Shown here: positions 48,105 to 59,639 of the stretch, in pieces
Numbering within the stretch: position 1 is the stretch's first letter
Layout: each line of letters starts with the position of its first letter
Assembly: GCF_041296385.1 (NCBI RefSeq)
Contig: NW_027184085.1
Coordinates: 59,430,109-59,494,108, forward strand
Length of the DNA stretch: 64,000 nucleotides
Reading direction: 5' to 3'
Origin: Aphelocoma coerulescens
Lineage: Eukaryota; Chordata; Aves; Passeriformes; Corvidae
Made by a program: the position numbers and the translations under genes
Notes under the pieces: model-generated
Seen by the model: only the letters and a program-made list of their open reading frames with translations
Databases searched by the model: none
Told to the model about the DNA's origin: nothing

Positions 48105-51100
48105 AAAGCTGAAAGTTTTAACTCAGATCCTTGACTACCAGTAAAAAAAACCCGAGTTTGCCTCCAACAAACATTTACAAAATCATAGACAATTTTCAGT
48201 GAAGTTTCTCTCAAACTGTCTAGTGATGCTATTTACAATATTATGTCTTGGTTTTGCTGATTACTGAAGTCATGTCTGTGTTACTGTCTTAATGTTAATT
48301 CGCAGCATCTTTCACTGTATTCACATTCTCAAATACCCCCAGTTCGCAACATCAAAAGCTTAGAAACACCTTACAAAAATATCCAGCACTTGAGTCAGCA
48401 TTTGGTGCTTAGCCAATTTTGACAGTTTAATAAATGGCTTGCATTAAGCCGTGGCAACTGGACGTGCAGTGCTCCCCACAGTCTGGAATCAGCCCAAACC
48501 ATTCAGTGCATAACTAATCCTTGTAAGTAGGCACACATAAAGACTGGTGGAAGAAAACTAATACTCTATACAGACATATCTTTGGAAAACACATGGGAGC
48601 CTGAACATACATGTTATAGAGTTGAGAATTAAACTGAAGAAATGTGATATTTCAAAGGAGAACGTGTCCTGGGTTCCCCAGTCCTTCTGCTTTCAGAGCC
48701 CCAGGAAAGGATGTCTATAGATTTCCCCGAGCCTGCCAACACATCCATTGAAATTTGGCAGTCTGTTTGCCTTGAAATAGGATGGGTGTAGGGTCCTGCA
48801 GAGAAGGAGTTACTCTGTTATACATTGACCAAGCCTATTATTTGTCACTGAAATTAACTCAGCTGAAGATTGGATAGCAGAGGGCATCTACAAAGATCTC
48901 AATAGTACGGATAAACACATTTAGCTAAATATGCAGAGCAATCCACACTCTATGCATTAATTCTTGCTAGGGTATGTCAGTCCTGGTTTGGAATGACAGA
49001 AACAGGTTGACATCATATTTTTCTGAGAAATAGATGAAATAACAAGATCTGGTCTGGATGCTTCACGTGTTCCTGTCAAGGAGATACCCCTTCAGCAGGA
49101 AGGTCTTGCCCTGCGACAGTGCCAAATCACAAGAAACACTTATACCTGTTGACACACAGGTGCCAAAAATATAAAATCTAAGAGAAAAAGGTGTAGAAAA
49201 GATAGCAACTCTAAGTGCTACTCCCTGCAAGAAAGACAGGTTGTATTGCAGCTGGTGAATGGAAAAGTCATTAAAACCTCTTTGAGTGTCACTAAATACA
49301 GTGTGTAACTTGAGAGTGCAGCCTGCCATCACTCCATGTGCAGACAGTTGATCCACTGGCAAGGCAGCCCAAGCAGAAATTTGGCTGAGCTACAGGCAGG
49401 GGCACAGCAGAGTTCAAGACGTGCATTGTGTGCTTTCCCCAAGAAGCTGTCAGCTGGTGGATGACGTATAGCCATGGATGTTACGGGTGCCAAAGCAGGA
49501 CAAGGAAGATGAGAACTGGTGTGAATTTCACATTCCACATCTCAGGCAACATTGTTGAGGTGGGAAGTGCATCTGCAAACAAAACCTAAGTCCAGAAAAT
49601 GTTTGAGTATATTATTTACAAGTACCAAAGAATCCTAGCAGATGCCCTAATAATAGTGGTAAATTGGCTTATTTGAAGGAAAGGGCCTTGCTAAAACAAT
49701 GAGTAGATGCTTCTAAAGCAAGGGTATGTTTACAAAGGTGAATAGTTTGATGTCAAAACAATGATGCAGTGGTAAAATACAATATTTCTACAGAAAAATA
49801 TTGTTTCCTCCTAAAATAATCACTAGTAACTATCTATGAGAAATGTCAGAATTGGCCTTGCTTTGCTTAAGGGGAAAAAAAAAGGTGGATTTTTTTTTTG
49901 AGAATGTGTTCTCTACTTTGAAAACTTCTTTTGTTTTCTAGATGTTTTGGAAAAGTGACCAAACTGTAAAATGCTTGTAAAATCAGTAACATCTTTACTT
50001 TCTTACAGTTTTCACTGAGTATACATCACAAATTTTACTTTATAAATCTGTTTCTATAAAAACACAAACTTGTTACTTCTGTTGTTTACTAAATCATCCA
50101 TTAGTTAAAAACACAAGGCTTACCAGCCAAATTCTTTTTTCTGCGGAGTAAGTTTTATGAGAAGTGCAAGACCAATTTCTCTTTCTATCAAATGGCATTT
50201 TCACACTCATTCTGTAGATTAGAACTTCTCTCTAGGCTACTGTTATCTGAGGAGTGGGACCTGGTGCCCCTCAGATGCCTCAGGAATGTGCAGAGGGGGT
50301 GGCTTGTGCTGGCGGTTTTCAGGGATAGGACTTGCATGGGGTCCTGGAGTCACACCACACTCTGTCAGCTTTTGAGGCCAACAATTGCTCAGATACTCAA
50401 TAACAACCTTCAACTAATTAAAAAAATGTACATCAGAAATCCAGCTCTGAGAACATCCTCCTCAATCAGGAGATAGAAGTAGCCCTTTGGCTTGGGTGAG
50501 AGCAAATAATCACAAAAGAGTTCCAGTACATGGAGAACTGAAGATCTCTTTATAATGCCAATATTAAGTAATTTTCTTTAGCTACTAAACAGCCCTACAG
50601 TACACATGAACATAGTGTACTCTGGAACTGAAATTTACTATCCATTTCTTCAAAAATTTGGCATAAAATAGGCCAAAGAAATAATGGTGTTCTTGACAAG
50701 TGATCTTTAAAAACATTTTATGAGGCTGTTCTTTTTCCAGCAACCTTTTCACATTTGATTAATATTCCTTCCTGTTTTCTGGTTCAGAATGTTACTTCTT
50801 TGAGCTGCATTGGATCTAAAACTGAAAGCAAGAAAAACTTTTTGATCCTAGGAAAACTGACTTTATTATTTCCATATCTCAGGTCCATCTTATATGTTGT
50901 CAAGGCACAAAAAAGATTAGTAATTTTTGCATATGATGCAAGAGAGAAGTAAAAAGAAGTTAAAGTTTTTCAAGCCAAACTTGCTTTGCAGCTAAACACT
51001 TTTCAGACATCCCAAACACAGCAGGTCAAATACTCTAGGATTATGTTCAGATCTCTCTGAGTGCACAAGAGTTCATTCCAAATAATCCATAAAAGAAAGC

Positions 51101-51669
51101 AAAAGGCAAATTCATTTAGTAGGGATCACAGAATTTCCCTCAGTTAAAAGCCATGTATTAATAACTGACAGAAAACATTGAATCTGTTTTAGTGAAATAG
51201 AGGACACTTTCCCCCACTGGAGACATTAACAACACTACTCCAAATATTTGTGGATTAGGCTGATGTAATCTTTCAGTTACCCGTAAATGTCTTGGGCACA
51301 AGGGATTGTGTACATGTATTATTTAGCAGGCAAAATGCTGTATGGCTACAAAAAGCTACTTCCAAGCACTAGGATGAGGTCTCACATGCTTCTGAGATGC
51401 AGTCTAAATAGGAAGGTGGTATCAAAGAATGTGTGGAGTTTCCATAAGTAATGTCCTAACCTACTTGTTTTGATTAAATCAAAGTACTCTAAGCACTTTG
51501 CAACCCCACTGCAGTAATAGCAGAGCTATAACCTCCAAATAACTGCACCCACCAAAGCACAGAGAAAGCCTGTGTGCTTGTTTGATTGTTTTTACATTTA
51601 AGGGTATTTTGTTTTGTTTTTTACAAGGAGATGTATTATGGCTTGGGACAAAAGTGTGAAGAATATGAG
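48105..51669. other. Non-coding stretch
   Basis: Mostly AT-rich unique DNA with moderately GC-rich blocks at 49030-49560 and 50220-50400 that I cannot assign. No convincing gene. Confidence 0.4.
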
Positions 51670-51788
51670 GCAGTTTTGGGTGTCACAATATAAGAAGTAC
51701 ATGAAACTATTAGAGAGTGTCCAAAGGAGGACAAAAAAAGATGGTGAAGAACCTTGAGCTACAGCTAAGGTCACTTGGTCATTTCAGC
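51670..51788 (+). mobile_element. CR1 LINE internal fragment, truncated at both ends
   Basis: About 120 bp matching the middle of the CR1 copy at 62355-63027: GGGTGTCACAATATAAGAAG, TATTAGAGAGTGTCCAAAGG, and a GTCACTTGGTC segment. The usual 3' terminal repeat is missing, so the tail has been lost or the copy was interrupted. Confidence 0.85.
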
Positions 51789-53254
51789 TCTGAATTACAG
51801 TTGGACTATCCCAGCTTTGCATTAAAGTTTCCATCTCCTGGCAGCAACCATCTTTAATCACTAAGATTTAAAAAACCAAAGAAATAAACAAAAATTTAAA
51901 AATTTTAAAAAACAATGCAAACCATAAAACACTGGAAACACCAGCAAGGCTTGTACTCTGAGATAGTGACACTGAATTGGGTGTATTGACTTGTTTGTTT
52001 AAAAATGCAAAGGAATAACTTCCTGGATTCTGTCACTCCTTGGCATAGGCTATCATTGATTTTTTTCATTCTCTGCTTTTGCTTTTAAGGAGTTTTCATT
52101 TCCCGCTTCACCAGATTTGATCCAGAACTTACTATTGCTCCTTCAACTTCAATGGGCACTGAAAAATACTCAGGTTGACACTCCTTATATGTTTTTAAAG
52201 AGTTTGTCTCTCACTTTTCTGTAACATAATAATTCAGAAGTTTTTTTTAGTGGTGCCTGAACCATGTATAAAAGATGAGATACTTGTAGTAAAGATAATG
52301 TGTCCATGGAAAATTTGACAAGAGTCCTGCTATAAGTGTTTGAACTCAGTAGGCATCAGTTAAAGTTTGGCATCAATCAACAAGGACTAATATATGTAAG
52401 GAGCATTTCCATAGGAGTGCATAGAAACACCAGAGTGAGTCTAATCTTCAGTCCCTGGGCAGCTCCAAAGACCCCACAGAGATGGAGGCGAGGATTGTGT
52501 AACAGCATCTAGAGAAATGAGGAAAGCTGAAAGAGTCCTTGTAGAGAATATAAGCATAGAGAAAGGACATTTATATACTTCCAAATTACTTTCTTTGGTT
52601 TTTAGCATCGTGCTAAAAACACATCTTTATGCTTAATTGTCGATCTGGAAGTGCACTGGTTGAGGCTGTCTCTGTGTTTTGACAGACATCCACTAAGGAA
52701 ATATCAGGCTCTGTCAATCTAGGGTAAGAAACCTGTTGTTACCTAGTTTATTGTTATTGTTTGCTGTAATGGAAAACAAGTAATATTGTGCATTGTAAGG
52801 AATGATGGCTGTCTTCTCAGTTGCTGTTAAAGCTGTCTGTAATGCCCACACACAATCCCATTGGAACAGAGAGATTACATCCCAGCTACTCTGCCTCCAT
52901 TATTAGGTGGACAGTGAAGATATGTGATGCAGCCTAATAGTGTCTCTATTTCAAGAGTAGTGCTATAGCAAGACACTTGAAGAGTCTTGCCTGTAGATTT
53001 CTTTCTCATCAGATTTTTCTCTGCTTTAAATTTACCCATGAATCTCAAATATTTTTTAGTCATATTATGATATATGTCAAACTAAAAAGCCTGCTAGATA
53101 GAAGGAAAATAAAAGGGATGTTTATACTAAAACCCAAATAAAGGCATCATACATCCACTTTGTTCTTGAGGGAAGGTAACAGGGAAGCAGCAGTACATAA
53201 GAGTTGAGAAAGGCCTTGTTCTGCTGAGAGAATTGTCTTTTCTCAACAAGAGAA
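51789..53254. other. Non-coding stretch
   Basis: AT-rich sequence with an A-rich patch at 51866-51925. Nothing else recognised. Confidence 0.4.
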
Positions 53255-53304
53255 CTTCTAAGGCCATGTGAAACTGGAGGACAACTTTTTCTTATTTGAA
53301 ACAA
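53255..53304. repeat. Copy A of a 50-bp dispersed duplicate
   Basis: Starts CTTCTAAGGCCATGTG and ends TTCTTATTTGAAACAA. It matches 55014-55064 at most positions with a 1-bp length difference. Flanking sequence does not match. Confidence 0.85.
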
Positions 53305-53757
53305 GAACTGCCACAGTCTTTTGTCTTGAGCAGAAATGAATATAGAGGTTCTTGCCTCTCAGTGCTGGGCAGCAGGTTGGTGCAATGCTGTCTGAGGGGG
53401 ATGCAAACCTGGTCCCCACCTCAGGGCTCCTTCTCCAAGTGTCTGACAGGCACCCAGACCACCTGGCAGCCTGCAAGTTCTGTGACTGCAAGCTACAGAT
53501 ATCTCTCCTCCATGACATTTCCTTCCAGGAATGCCCAGCTCTGCACACAAGTGCTGTTAACACTGGCTGTTTGCTGGCCACTCAGCCACAAGCCGCGGAG
53601 ATTAAGAGTCCTTGTTTATATTTATTTGAAAATATAAGATTAAGGTATCAGATTCCTAGGAACTGCAATGCTGCTATAAGCCTTGGTGTGTCTCTTTGCA
53701 TATGAAGTTCTGTTTGATGTAACGAGCATTTTAGAGAATGGATGCATTTTAGAACAT
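53305..53757. other. GC-rich unassigned stretch next to a solo LTR
   Basis: From about 53340 to 53600 the sequence is richer in GC and open in several frames on both strands (107 to 117 codons), with no domain I recognise. It could be an old LTR or other repeat remnant. The last six bases (GAACAT) are the left target-duplication copy of the adjoining LTR. Confidence 0.3.
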
Positions 53758-54030
53758 TGTCAGGGTCCCTTCCCCTGCCATGTAGCCCTGAGGGAGACAC
53801 GGGGTTTCCCTGCCCCTGCTCAGCCTCGTTCCCGATGGGTTGTTTTGTGTTCCCCTGCGCGGGCAGGGACCCTCGGGCCCCGGGACTGTAACAGTTCCTC
53901 AGCAGAGCCCCGGCCATGCAGCTGGGGAAATAAACATCTCTGAAACATCCATCAAGAATCCGTCCATATCTATTTCTTTCTACGGACCTCCTGGTTTAAT
54001 ACATCATGTTACAGAATCCCCACTGTAACA
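53758..54030 (+). mobile_element. Short solo LTR of an avian endogenous retrovirus
   Basis: Starts TGTCAGGGTCCC at 53758 and ends CACTGTAACA at 54030, giving TG...CA ends over 273 bp. The flanks GAACAT (53752-53757) and GAACAC (54031-54036) form a 6-bp target duplication with one mismatch, the size expected for ERVK-type integration. The block is CpG-rich in its first half and carries AATAAA (GGGGAAATAAACATC, near 53933). I recognise it as resembling a recurrent short passerine LTR. The last 23 bp can fold into a hairpin (TGTTACAG at 54008-54015 with CTGTAACA at 54023-54030). No TATA box is obvious. It is a solo LTR with no viral internal sequence. Confidence 0.8.
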
Positions 54031-54036
54031 GAACAC

Positions 54037-55013
54037 CATATTGTCTCCTTGGGAACTTTGACCTCTGATAACTTCCAAAATTACTAGAAATTATATCACG
54101 CTGTTCATTATACCTGAGATACCTAAAAACTGTTTTCTTTCCATACTGTTTACCATTTTTCAGTTTTGATAAATTATGGCAATCTGCATTTGAGGGATTC
54201 ACATTACCTCAGTATAAGATGTGTAAATACAGAGAGAAGCGCTAGCAATATTATGTTGGGCTATTCTGCAGTGAGCAATAGAGAGAGACAGCACAGAAAG
54301 GTGTAGAATTGGCTATTAAGGATAATTGAATGTTTAAAGTCACCACCCAGGCTGTGATGCTAGAAATCAATACTTGACCTGGTGACTTCAGATCCAGTAG
54401 ATAAAGATTATGGTATCAAGTTAAAGTACAAAGGAGACTCTTGAATAACCTCCAGTGCCACCCCATGACTGAGAAGTGGATGACTGTGCAAAGAGAAATT
54501 TGAAATTTGGGGGCAAGAAAAGGATTGTAAAGTGATGTGATCTGTAAGAAGAATGCATCCACAGGTTTTGCACAATTCAGCTTTTTGCAGCCTGGCAACT
54601 TTCTCATCTATGAACAAAGAGCTCTTGTTTCTGCTTAGCAAAATAGACATGGTACAACTTTGTGTTTAGGACAGTACCTGCCTGCCTTGTAAAAAAAATC
54701 CCCCAAACAAAAACCACAAAATAATCCAATCCACTAAATCCAGTACCTGAGCAGCAGTCACTTCACAACACCTGCTGAACACTTGACTCAGTGGGCTTGC
54801 CTGCCTCTCCATGAGCAGTCTGGCTCCCTGATCTGTCTCTCTCTCTCTTTGCTTTTTATTTTCAAATCTTGATGGATGTACTTACTGCTGTCCACAGATT
54901 TGGGACTTGGAAATAGAAAAATAAAAGAAGACAAAGTGAATTCTAGCACTGAATCTGCCTAACTCGGTGATATTTAGCAAGTGTCCAGTGATTCTGTGGG
55001 CACTGATGGACAG
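54037..55013. other. Non-coding stretch
   Basis: AT-rich sequence with a short C/A-rich patch near 54690-54725. No gene recognised. Confidence 0.4.
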
Positions 55014-55064
55014 CTTCTAAGGCCATATGAACAGTGGTGGACAACTTGTTCTTATTTGAAACAA
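55014..55064. repeat. Copy B of a 50-bp dispersed duplicate
   Basis: Partner of 53255-53304, in the same orientation about 1.76 kb downstream. It runs within about 12 bp of the AAGGGG array. Confidence 0.85.
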
Positions 55065-55075
55065 ATTAAGAAAAA

Positions 55076-55226
55076 GAAGGGAAGGGAAGGGAAGGGGAAG
55101 GGGAAGGGGAAGGGGAAGGGGAAGGGGAAGGGGAAGGGGAAGGGGAAGGGGAAGGGGAAGGGGAAGGGGAAGGGGAAGGGGAAGGGGAAGGGGAAGGGGA
55201 AGGGGAAGGGGAAGGGGAAGGGAAGG
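55076..55226. repeat. AAGGGG hexanucleotide array
   Basis: About 22 near-perfect copies of AAGGGG, with imperfect AAGGG units at both ends. The plus strand is pure purine with regular runs of four G. The array reads as Gly-Lys on the plus strand and Pro-Phe on the minus strand. These are artefacts of the repeat, not proteins. Confidence 0.97.
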
Positions 55227-58200
55227 TGCCTATATGCCATATAGATATATCTTACCCATAAAAATGTCTGAAAGGAGCTAAAAATTTTTAGTGGTTCCAC
55301 AGGCAAAAAAACCCCCCAACAATGTTTAAAATAACTGGCCCTTCATACTTTCTGTTCAAGAGATGACAATTTCTATTATTTTGCAGAAATTATTTTTTCC
55401 ATGCTAAAACATTTATTTTCACCACAGGGCTTACTTCCTTGTATCAAAGCTCTCCATTTTGGACAGGATGTTTTAAAAACTTCTTACATGAAGACTCTAG
55501 CAAGAAACTGAAGTGATCCACTAATTCCTTCTCTGGGACATGCCTGGGAAGTGTCACCCAGTTTCCCTTTGCACTTTTCCATTGACTAGTGGCTGCTGAT
55601 GGAAAGAAAGGATGAAAAGACCTTGTGCCATTGGGTTCAGATCCTTCTGTCTTACTTCTGTTGAAATCAGTGTGATTTTAGAGGTATCCACAAAACCAAG
55701 ATGCAGCTTCCAAACAGGAAATTGTACAGGTTGAGCTACAGTAAGGGCTTAAGGTTTCTCCACAGTTCTAGAGGCATAAAATCATCAAGAACTGGGAGTT
55801 TATTTTTAAGTGTCAAAGGAAAATAATGAGCATGTCAACTTGTGTAGTTTCTTCTTTTGACACAGTATCATTGCTGACAAAGGCAGAATTGAATACTTTA
55901 AAACTTCTTTTGTTTTGTTCAATTTTTTGATTTAGAAGCAACCATTACTTCTCAGTACTAATTTTTAAAGTTCCTAACAAAAGAAGTTTCAGTTCTAATT
56001 CTGGAGAAGATGTTTTGTGCCAGAATCTTTGCTTGGATTACCAACAAGAACTCTGCCAATCTGATCCAATCTGAACAAAAGACTTGCTGGCAAGACTGAA
56101 TCACAAGATGAGTCAAAAAATTGCATATCAACTTTACTTTCTCCCCTAAAGAGAGACACCTTTTTGTCCTATTGGTCTTACCCTTTCGAATACCAAGTGA
56201 TGGAAAAATATCTCCAGCACAAATCTGCTGCAGCCAGTTCAGATGTACTCCTGTGTTTAGTGATGTGGACTGAAAAGTGAGAGATGTTTTTCCTTTAAAA
56301 AGAAAATAAACTTTTCTAGTGAGAATCATTTGCTGTTGATAAAACCAGAGTGATTAATTTACATGTACAACTGCCTCCAAGGCTGACAGACACCCTCTTG
56401 ACAGTGTTCAGCAGCTGGATCTACCAGAAATTAATATTTCGTAGCAAAACTTGGCTCTTTCTGATAAACATGGAAGAGATGCAGGTGGCAGCATTGCCAT
56501 AGGCCAACTTCTGTCAGCAATGAGTTTTGTAGCATGTAAATGGTGTCTTTGACACTCCACTCTTTGACTAAGCAGTGTTGAGTCTGTGATTTTCCAATCT
56601 CATTTTACATCTTAATTTTTTTTGGGCCTTCCATGATGTCAGCATATTCTTCCTGGGAAGAAACTAACATGGTGTTGGTAGTAATGATCTATGGGGTCAA
56701 GTTCCAAAGGTAGAACAATAATTTATTTTTTTTTTCCAGTAGGATATGATAATCAAGGTCTTTATTTTAGTTAAGGAAGGTTTTGGGTGACTAATGACAG
56801 TCACAAGGATAAGCTGATTTATTAAGTCTAACAAAGAGGAGGTGTCTACCAACCTACAACATATCATTGTATAAGCACTATTAAATCTAATTTCTATATT
56901 AATATTTATTGGTATATTTTCTGTATTATTTATGTACATGTTGTTCTTACACTATATAACTTATTCAGCTATAGTACTGAATTTTAAAGAATAACTCCTT
57001 ATTTTTTTCTGAAGGAATAATTACAATTTGATTAAAGTATATGTGTAGGCACCTAATCAAGCACTAAGCCACCTTAAATGAATACCTGGACTTCTGAATA
57101 GGAAATGTAGTCTCTAACTTGGAGATATCCATCTTTTGAAGTCTCCTATTCCTCTGGATACTGTATGTTATCAGACTACTGCAGACCAGCTATCTTTTGC
57201 TTAGGATAGAACAGAGCAATTACTTCAAGTTTTTAGTATCAGAATCATCCAGGAAGCTACCACAAATCTCAGCAAAAATCAGTGATGGTTAAATCTCATG
57301 GATGGCTTGTTGGATCTGAACCAACAATGCAGAAACAAAAACCATTAAGCAGTCTCCTTCTGATCTGCATATGCATAAATCAACCACTTCTCCTTACCAG
57401 AGCAATCAAGATGGATTGCTGTAAAGATGCTTTTCCCAAGATATTCCATTAACTGAAAATCTAGGTCTAACACACTCCCTTTGAAAAAATTAGGTCATGA
57501 CACTCCTGGCTGGATTCATTGCACATCTACTGTTTTCCAGAAAAATAAAACATGCAGCCAGATTTACATGCTTATTACATAAAACTTAGAGACTCACTGG
57601 TTGTCAGAGACACCTCTCCCATCGTGCTACCAACAAACAAAAAAGCAACAAATTTAGCAGAAAATTTAAACAGTGCTAATCTGTCAAAGAGGGGACAAAA
57701 CTCATCATCAGTATTACATAAAAATCAACTGTTGTCTAAAGGAAACAATAAACATAATTCTCTAGTTCCCCTATATTTTGCAACTTAACTGATTATGCTG
57801 AGATTTTACTAGCATTCCACACAAAATTTAGTGGTTTTTTAGGTTTGGTGCTAGAAAAATTGAGCAAATGTTGCAGAAATTTATTTTCTTATAGGTGGAA
57901 CTATTGTTCATCGACTTGTACCTGAAAGTATAACAAATTTGTCTGAAAAAGTGTCCTTTACATATCTGTTTGCAGTAATTACCTACTAGGGCTCTAGGAA
58001 GGGAAACATAAATATAGAAGTCTGTATCCTGTGTAGCAAATGCAGATGTGGCAGCATATAATTTTTTCATGTAAAGGAAAAGTTATCTGTACACTTAGGT
58101 ACACTGTGAGACTAATTGTTTGTAGGTCTTCTGAAAAGCTCTAAGGAGGGAGCTAAAAGAAGTTGTCTACTGTGCTTTATAAAACTCAGAGGATAATGTA

Positions 58201-58270
58201 AAAAAATGTCCCAGCATTCTTACTCATTAATATCTACTGCACTGTCATAAGCATCTTAACCTATTTTCAG
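55227..58270. other. Non-coding stretch
   Basis: AT-rich unique DNA. A 79-codon plus-strand frame (57552-57788) is rich in Asn, Lys and Ser and looks like disordered protein, but the nearest strong acceptor (ending 57540) leads into an in-frame stop. A 123-codon minus-strand frame (55958-56329) has no family signature. Confidence 0.4.
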
Positions 58271-58367
58271 GGAGAAAATTAACAGATACACTTGAGATCC
58301 TTATTTCTGACTGTGCCTGGGTTTTGGTCATCACTGCCATTGCAGCTTCAGTCCCTTAAAGTGGAAG
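58271..58367 (+). other. Possible short exon with consensus donor
   Basis: A 97-bp segment between an acceptor (CTTAACCTATTTTCAG, ending 58270) and a perfect donor GTGGAAG/GTGAGT at 58367/58368. One frame is open for 28 codons (TDTLEILISDCAWVLV inside it) but meets TAA ten bases before the donor, so an ordinary coding exon is unlikely. It would suit a non-coding transcript or a final coding exon with spliced 3' UTR. Inference only. Confidence 0.2.
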
Positions 58368-58557
58368 GTGAGTTCGATGCTGGCTTCTGCTATGGCCCAG
58401 ATAAAGGGAGAATGAACTGCTCCTCTGCCCCTTTCCCAGTGCTCCTGCGTGGCCATGTTCATAATATATCAGTGTTCATGTATATTTTTAAACAATGAAT
58501 AAAAATATAAGAACTCAAAACATATAAAAGACTCTCTTTTTTTCTTTTTTCTTTCAG

Positions 58558-58691
58558 AGTATTATCATGAGAAGAGACAGGTTTTTGACTTGTTCCAGCA
58601 CAGTGACTGTGAGAAAGAGGTGCTTTCAGGTCAATGCCAGCTATTTCAGGAAAAGATGATGGCAATATCAGACCAAGGCTTCCATCAGTGA
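58558..58691 (+). other. Possible exon after a strong acceptor
   Basis: Preceded by the longest pyrimidine tract and AG in the window (CTCTCTTTTTTTCTTTTTTC, then TTTCAG ending 58557). After two leading bases, one frame is open for 43 codons to a TGA at 58689. Its peptide is protein-like (YYHEKRQVFDLFQHSDCEKE near its start) but has no family I recognise. With the segment at 58271-58367 it would define a 190-bp GT-AG intron. The reading frames do not join into one coding sequence because of the stop in the first segment. Confidence 0.25.
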
Positions 58692-59061
58692 AGTCACAGA
58701 GGTCATTGTGGAGGAAAATTCTCATTAATGGTGCAGGTGTTGGTCTCAGAACTCACCAGGGTTTGCATTTAACTTGGAAAAAGCAAAATCCCAGTGTTAC
58801 ATTTTTTGAAATAGTATAAATTTTTCAAAGTGAAATGTTAGACACATGGGTTCTCCTACCCCCTGAGCTCTATTTGGCAGAATATAATTGATTTCTTTGA
58901 CAACAGAATTACAAACACTATAGCAAGAGCTGTAGTAATGATGGATGGCAAGATAAGTTATGAGGGAAATGTAAATGACTAAATATTCATTAAATGTTGA
59001 GAAGCATCTGAAATGTTTTGCACCTCCAGAAAATAGTTAAGAATAGAGTAATGACTGCAAA
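58692..59061. other. Non-coding stretch
   Basis: AT-rich sequence. Nothing recognised. Confidence 0.4.
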
Positions 59062-59117
59062 GGAAAGTGTAAATTTGGAATTGTTCTCAGGAAAGTGTAA
59101 TTTTGGAATTGCTATTA
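59062..59117. repeat. 28-bp tandem duplication
   Basis: Two adjacent 28-bp copies of a GGAAAGTGTAAATTTGGAAT-type unit, at 59062-59089 and 59090-59117, about 90% alike. The similarity suggests a fairly recent duplication. Confidence 0.9.
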
Positions 59118-59639
59118 AGAAGGATCAACTGGACCCTGAAATAATCTCTCAAGAAAAGTGATAGAAGCCTTAAATATGTGACTATAACTGCAGAACATTT
59201 AAGAATATGGCACTGGTGATGGAATGGACTGAACAGGTGGTCCATATTAATTTCCCTCATAATCTTTTTCTGTGGCTCCATGAACACATTTAAAAAATCT
59301 ACAGTATACAAAAATCTTCTGTACACTCCTATAACACATAAAGGGGCCCTTAAAAACTTGTATGACTGTAATATCAGCCATATGTTCTTATTGTCAAAAA
59401 TAGCAGCAAAAACCATAGTAATGGAAGAGAGCTTTTGAGTCTGGTCCATTTTTAACACCAGAAAACACACCACATAATCTCATTCAGAGATGTGTGAAGC
59501 TTCATTTCAAACCTAATTAAATTTTGCCCCTCTGATTTGATCCAGTAACTGCACTCCCAGTACCTCACTCCTTTCACACAAACCTTCATTTAATTTTAGC
59601 CCACACTTATTCATGACCGTTTACACTCATTTGTTCTTG
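59118..59639. other. Non-coding stretch
   Basis: AT-rich sequence overlapped by a 128-codon minus-strand frame (59087-59473) with no family signature. The old CR1 may begin somewhere in the last 100 bp. Confidence 0.35.

Noticed and set aside
48666..48740. TGTCCTGGGTTCCC as the start of another LTR
   Set aside because: Only the first bases resemble an avian LTR start. No matching body, far end or target duplication was found.
54981..55244. Gly-Lys and Pro-Phe repeat proteins
   Set aside because: Both are direct translations of the AAGGGG array on opposite strands.
57541..57788. Disordered-looking 79-codon frame after an acceptor
   Set aside because: An in-frame stop lies between the acceptor at 57540 and the first Met codon, so the acceptor does not serve this frame.
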